A stretch of DNA of 64,000 nt from Gordius sp. MW1 (lineage: Eukaryota; Nematomorpha; Gordioida; Gordea; Gordiidae), in assembly GCA_964036665.1 (NCBI GenBank), contig OZ038530.1, positions 22,776,001-22,840,000 on the forward strand, in the 5' to 3' direction. Position numbers and translations under genes: made by a program. Below, in pieces: positions 58,445 to 64,000 of this stretch. The notes under the pieces are model-generated. The model made no database searches. It was not told where the DNA came from and worked only from the letters and a program-made list of their open reading frames with translations. How positions within the stretch are numbered: position 1 is the stretch's first letter; the number at the start of each line of letters is the position of its first letter.

Positions 58445-59697
58445 TTTGCTATAATTTTTTCGTTATGATATTTGTTGAGAAATAACGATGCAACCTCGTG
58501 TAATAATGCAAAAATATTTTGATCTTTAACATACTAAATTCTCACGCTTATATAACCTCTGGTCAAACAAAATTATAACGCACGCAATCCTATGAATGAT
58601 GTAATTAATGTAAACGCCTTTTCCCGGTGGCATTATTAACTAAATTTTTACAATTATATTATACTCTAACATTAACATTATACACCAAACACAATTTCTA
58701 TTTATTATTTGCGGGTTTATCAAAATCTAATAGTTTGTACTTGTTATTCGCATTTTTATAATGTTATTTGTGCAGTTTGAAAACTAAATTTTGGTGAAAG
58801 CGTTTTAAAGCATATATGTGTTGCCTTTTTAAATTATAAAAAAGTTTGTATTTTACGAAAATGCTTCCCCTTAAAATTCCGAAATTTGTGAATGTTTTTT
58901 GAATATGTTATTTAAAATTGTCGAATTATTAAAAAAATTGTTATTGTCGTCTGCGTTTTTTATTTGAAATTATTTATAAAATAAAATGATTACATTTAAT
59001 AAATTTGAAAATGAAGTTTTTTGCTTCTTCTAAACATTAATTGTAATAAATCTTTTACTTGCGCTTTCTTAAACTTCTTAACATTTTTGCTCCACTAAAT
59101 TATATTCCAAATGATTTGCTCAATTTTTAAGTTAGGTTTTTTCCTACAATTTTAAATCTTTAATGTATAGTTAAATATTATTTTTTTTAAATTGTTTCAT
59201 AACTTTAAGTAAAACTTTACTCGTGACCTTTGGTTTCTGATATTTTTTAACGTTTTAGACATATAACAGAATAGTTTTATATTATACTATCTTAATTATT
59301 TTTTACAATTTCCACTCTATTTATTCATTTCTAACATTTTATGATTTTTTATGCCTTGATTAGGAATGACTTATGGAAACATTAATTCAAAACTTTTTAA
59401 TTGAGATTTTTGCTGATTTTTTTTAAAAAAGTTATCCAATTATTTACTAAATTAATTTAAAATTATTCAAAAATACAAGCATTTTTTATCGAATTTATTA
59501 TAAATTTACGAAACAAGGAATTTGGTATGAACTTTGTCTAGCATGAAACCAAGCAATACTGTTTCTAAAACCTTCTGTCAAATTTTATTACACAGCCCAA
59601 TTAACTTTTAATTATAGGTAGATAACATAAAATTGTAATATTCGAAAATAAAGTTATGCTTATTAAAAAATATTTAAACCAATATTTTTCTTCTTGG
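58445..59697. other. Convergent intergenic region between L2HGDH and RFT1
   Basis: AT-rich with no gene. AATAAA signals, for example at 58981, could serve L2HGDH. Confidence 0.5.
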
Positions 59698-60000
59698 CAT
59701 GGGCGTAGGCAGTGGGGGGGGGGGGGCGGCTGCCCCCCCCCCTAATTAAAAAAAAAAATGTTAATACAAAAACCCTTAGAAATTAAAAAAAAATGTGTTT
59801 TGCCCCCCCCCCCCCCCCCAATTAGCCAGAAAGGGGCAGCCGGTGCCCCCACTGCCTAATTAGGGGAGTTGCTTTTTTTTGGTCGCCGGAAAATTTATGG
59901 ATGTCGAGACTTTTTTTTTACTCTCAGGAAAATTTTTGGATGTCGAGACCTTTTTTTAATTTGCCCCCCCCCCCTAATTCAAAACCTGGCTCCGCCCATG
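59698..60000. mobile_element. hAT-type MITE, CATGGGCGTAGCC family, 303 bp
   Basis: Inverted ends CATGGGCGTAGGCAG and CTGGCTCCGCCCATG. Identical octamers CTTCTTGG flank it at 59690-59697 and 60001-60008. Long G, C, A and T homopolymers fill it, and the interior parallels the 12916-13204 copy (GGTCGCCGGAA, GTCGAGAC). Confidence 0.93.
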
Positions 60001-60008
60001 CTTCTTGG

Positions 60009-60356
60009 CCGTGACAAAATACAAAATCACATGGAAGTCTTGGAGTAGTTTATATTGTTATTTTTCAAATTATAAATTATTTAATTTTCAGACATATGAA
60101 ATGAACCATTTAACAGAAATGTTTTTTGACATTGTGTTTTTACAAAACGGTAACTAGTTTTTCCTGGGCCACCAATAAATTATTTTAAGTTCAAAACTAG
60201 CAAAAGTTATAGGCGTAGTTGGCAGCCTCTAAATCCAATCCTGGCTACGCCAATGGCATAAATAGTAGAAGAATCAATTACACATTATAATAACTATGTA
60301 TTTTTTATGAAATATTTCACATTTAAATACATTATAACACGTGCATCTAATCGTAT
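60009..60356. other. 3' flank of RFT1
   Basis: AT-rich. A tiny relic with GGCGTAGTTGGCAGCC and CTGGCTACGCC (60212-60254) looks like an internally deleted MITE of the same CATGGGCGTAGCC family. Confidence 0.45.
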
Positions 60357-62439
60357 TCAATCAATTTTAGGTCTACTGTAACAATCCTTTAAAAAGGTGG
60401 AAAGTTCTTTTTCATTGCGATAAATAACACAAAGCGATAGAAGTCCCATAATCAACCCAATGCTCAAATGAAGGAAATATTGATAAATGGTAGGAGAAAC
60501 AAAAATTAAATTATTGGAAAGATGGGTTACAACAGTTGTTACTATGAGCCAGACACAAGTTGCCCAGCTCGGGACAATATGGCGTCCGAACGCGATCGCA
60601 CCGGAAGCGAGGGGGGCGCGTTGCCCATAGCAACGGCTTAGAATGTAGCCAATGGCGTACGAGATCCTGAGGATCACGTTAAAACAATTAGCCAATAGCA
60701 AACCGACCGGACCCCACATCGATGCGAGGGGCGTGGCCAGGGCGAGAAAGGCGAGGGAAAAGCAGACGAGAATTCGGTTGTAACGGTCAATTTGAATTTT
60801 GGTAAACGTGGCAAAAGCAAAAGCTTCGGATATACCATTTACACCCAGGAGGAAAAGGTAAAAACAATATATTTGCAGAAGACTCGTTGCCTCACTTAAG
60901 ATTTTGATATTAGATGCTGTAAAATTAGACGCCGAGTCGCCCATGTACAAACGAAGTGCGGTCTGAGCATAAGGTGGACCAAAGGTTATAGCTAAGGTTC
61001 CTATAATAATCACCAAGGAAAGCAAATTTAAAAGCATTTTCGGTGGTGATCCCTTTTTATCAGCTTCTTTATCAGCAGTTGTACTCTTTGTATCTTCAGG
61101 TTTTCTTTCAAAAATGATAGATAAATAAAATTTAAATAAATTCTAACAAATTATTTTATTATGATTTAAAATCAATAAATGTAAATAATTGGAATAATTA
61201 AATTTTATTACTCATGCCTTGTCATAGTTTGTGTAAAATAAAAGTAGGCACTATCTTCTAAAGGCAGATAAACCACGCGCGCAATGAGAGAAGCCAAATT
61301 ATTGACTAGGTCATACACACCCTGTTGGGCAAAGTTCAACACGTTGAAAAAGGTCATAATATACCTTTCACCCTCAGTCAAAAATTGCTTCATGAAGGAC
61401 TGATATGTAAAACTCCAAACCAAAGGTAATGGGCTCTATAATGTTTATAAAACATAGCAATATAACACAATAGGTTTTATAATTTTTGAATAAAATTAAT
61501 AAAAAGCAAATATACTGCATCATTTGCTTCTTTTGTGTATCTAAAACTATAATTTTTGGGTAAAAGTTCTCTTGTATCTTTAAAAAATCCGTTTAGTTTT
61601 GGTATACTTTTAATTTTCCATACAAAGTAAATAACATACATTAATGTCAATAAAGATGAGTATAGAATCTAAAAGATATCATTTATAACTATGTATGTTC
61701 AAAATTACTAAATTAATGGACAAATATTTTTATCAATATAACCTGGCATGATGCAAAATTCAGCAATCCAAAGTGTGGAACATTTTTAAGCAACACTAAT
61801 AGGCTTAAGTTTTTGACTATTAATGCTATTGATTCAATGTATGTCTATTTAATGATAATTTTAGATAAATTTAAAATACCTTAAGCTTAACAAAATGGTA
61901 TATTTGTGATAGTATGTAAAATAATTGTGAAACAGATTCTAATATTGTAGAAATTGCATATAATATAACAGCTTTATCATAATAAAGAATTGATGGATCT
62001 GGCTTTGTCAAAAATACTATCCATATAAATGATAAAATTCCTGATATAATAAAAGTTAAAGGCACACTTGTTTGAAGTGCAAAAATTATCTATACCAATT
62101 ACCATAACCACAAGGTATTTATTATGGACTGCTGCTCAAAAGTCTTATCTTGTGTCAAACATGCACGCCTAAAACCTTCAGTTCCCAAAAATATACTGGT
62201 TGAATATAGAAGCATCAACCTTTAATAAAATTTAGCAATATTGCAAAATAGTTATACCTAACGTTAACGATACCCAACACCTCTTTCGAAACGGATCTCA
62301 CAATAATTACATTTAAAAGAAAAGAGATTATCCTAAATAAAATCTAACAAAATGTATCCGCGCTTATAAAATAAACTTGTCCTAAAAAATTGTATTTAGC
62401 TGATACAATAGCGGTAGAAAATATATTTTGATCCGACAT
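60357..62439 (-). CDS. RFT1: RFT1 family protein (N-glycan lipid-linked oligosaccharide pathway)
   Basis: Multi-pass ER membrane protein required for Man5GlcNAc2-PP-dolichol use in N-glycosylation. Exons on the minus strand: 62439-62377, 62343-62258, 62219-62103, 62066-61880, 61844-61743, 61668-61516, 61435-61212, 61104-60357. All introns are GT-AG (33, 38, 36, 35, 74, 80 and 107 nt) and the joins keep frame, giving 559 residues against about 540 usual. Family blocks appear in order: [112 protein letters not shown] and [12 protein letters not shown] lysine-rich linker (about residues 310-330) precedes the last half. Intron boundaries were assigned by reading alignment-consistent splice sites. 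Confidence 0.95.
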
Positions 62440-62529
62440 GTGGTGGTTTATTTATTGTACAATTAGTTACATTTGCACTAAAGCCATCTCTTCATTTTTA
62501 ACTCCTGCTAATAATCCTTGTTCCCCAAA

Positions 62530-62620
62530 CATCGTCATGAGAATGTTTGAAGGACAAAAAAACAGCAACATGGACCTGGACACAGAAAAAGAATTTCAAG
62601 AAACTCTAAAGGTTTGTTTA
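62530..62620 (+). CDS. Possible first exon of a divergent gene, weak
   Basis: ATG at 62537 opens MRMFEGQKNSNMDLDTEKEF and then QETLK, ending at a GTTTGT donor-like site. It lies about 100 bp from the RFT1 start, on the opposite strand. An acceptor-like TTTCAG occurs near 62873-62878, but the following frame stops quickly. It may be a chance frame. Confidence 0.2.
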
Positions 62621-62659
62621 CAACCGTGGAAGAAAGGTGAATTGCATATTTTTTGAAAC

Positions 62660-64000
62660 TAAATTTGTTTAATTTATACATTATTATTACAACAATATCT
62701 CCAATTATATCTGATATTTTAAAATTGAAATATTTTTTCATTATTTTACTAATTTTTCTACATCCTTTTGATAACTAATGACTAATCTCTTTTGGCATGC
62801 ATATATTTTGATCAATGGAAATGAGAGATGATATTTAAGTCCTTATATAATTTTTTTTTTTATTATTTTTATTTCAGAAGTTTAACTTATATTAACTGTA
62901 AACAATGATGCCATTTGTAACTTGCCTTTGCAATGATATAATTCATTATAGCCAAATATCTTATTAAGTTTTAATCCTTCGTAGGTTTTAAGCATCAATA
63001 AGGCTCTAGATTCATTTCATAGTATTTTAAAATAAACCATATGTGGAGATGTGAAATTAATAACTTAAATTTACTTAAATTTTATAGACATTTCAGGGAT
63101 CTGGGTCGTATGAACCTAGTAAAACCAGCAAAGAATTTTTATATTATGTTTTATTATTAGATATTAATTATTTCTGGGAAAATTAATTTTTAATTTATTA
63201 TTTTAAAATCATAACAGTTTAAACATCAAATTTTATCATCTTTGTTATTAAAATATGGGCTTTTTTGTAACCTTTCCTCCTTGTTTTTTGCCTCGTATAC
63301 AAATTGTCATGATTCATGCATGGGGTTAAATTATAAGATGTTTTTTGCATAATATTATACATAATTTATGAGTAAGTTTATAACCATTTCAAAATCTATT
63401 TTCTACAAAAAAATACTTCATTAAAAATTTATTATTTTTGCGGTTTCAAACCATTTTTGCCTTATAACTATTAATAATATTTTTTTAATAAATAGTCCCT
63501 ACCTTATATTATCAGGAAATATTTTAATATTAATTTCTTCTCATAAATTTTTAGTAGATTAAAATCTAAATGGCACGCAAGGGGAAAAAAGGCTATAATT
63601 TGACTATTATCCTATAAATGACTAAAAAATTTAAGATAGACTTTGTGTGGGCTCAAATCATAAGCGATTGCGTGTAAAAATTTCGTGTAAATCTCAGATG
63701 CTTTTATAAAATAAAACATCGTCAAAATTGATGAATTTTGCAGCCTCGGTTTTTTTTTTTTTTTTTTTTTTTTTAAATATCTTTTTTCATAAATACTGCT
63801 AACCTTATATTGGAAATTAATTTAAAATTATTGCCACTTGCAATTTTGCTTGTCAACCGGTAAATGACTTAACTTAGATTCATGGAAGATAGACTTTTTG
63901 AGCTAGAATTAAGCGCAAAGGTTCGTTTAGTATAAGTTTAAAATGTATTTTCGCTTTTGGGTCATATTAAACCCCCAAAACCAACTGATGTTATATGAAA
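62660..64000. other. AT-rich non-coding stretch to the window end
   Basis: No supported gene. A T tract of about 25 bases lies near 63750-63774. Confidence 0.6.

Overview
This is an AT-rich metazoan nuclear window with very short GT-AG introns (33-47 nt are common). Host genes are few and most of the DNA is transposable-element-derived. There are no operons, ribosome binding sites or other bacterial features. The species cannot be fixed from sequence alone. The small 5' introns and larger 3' introns, AT richness and element types fit an invertebrate; I do not go further.

Conserved host genes lie at the right end. L-2-hydroxyglutarate dehydrogenase (56374-58444, +, 2 exons, 466 aa) converges on RFT1 (60357-62439, -, 8 exons, 559 aa by my reconstruction), the N-glycosylation lipid-linked-oligosaccharide protein. 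Left of them is a single-exon protein with one C-terminal membrane segment (51751-52263, +). A small two-exon gene with a well-formed TATA/CCAAT/E-box promoter is proposed near 3.6-4.5 kb. It is speculative.

The middle is shaped by a segmental duplication carrying intronless seven-transmembrane receptors, all on the minus strand: two intact copies (15760-17202, 31931-33379) and a pseudogene with three in-frame stops and no frameshift (47619-49010). All three have DQF where rhodopsin-family receptors normally have DRY.

Mobile DNA fills the rest. There is a long APE-type LINE (about 5.5-10.3 kb). There are three degenerate members of an RT family whose C-terminus carries a zinc knuckle and an RPDG...WDxT block (13.8-15.4, 25.6-29.7, 38.8-39.8 kb). 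A complete 2826-bp hAT transposon (34936-37761) has perfect 8-bp target duplications and a six-exon transposase that reads through without a stop. A 1138-bp non-autonomous hAT lies inside one RT element. A family of G/C-tract MITEs is present, several with 8-bp duplications. Further MITE families are present, together with three copies of a large composite satellite-bearing repeat (21.3-23.3, 40.4-43.0, 44.9-46.6 kb). Nested insertions give a relative chronology: receptor block duplication, LINE remnant, then hAT.

The two strongest structural observations are the intact hAT, nested in a LINE remnant inside one receptor block, and the RT element bounded by a poly(A) tail and roughly 57-bp flanking direct repeats that look like an unusually long target-site duplication.
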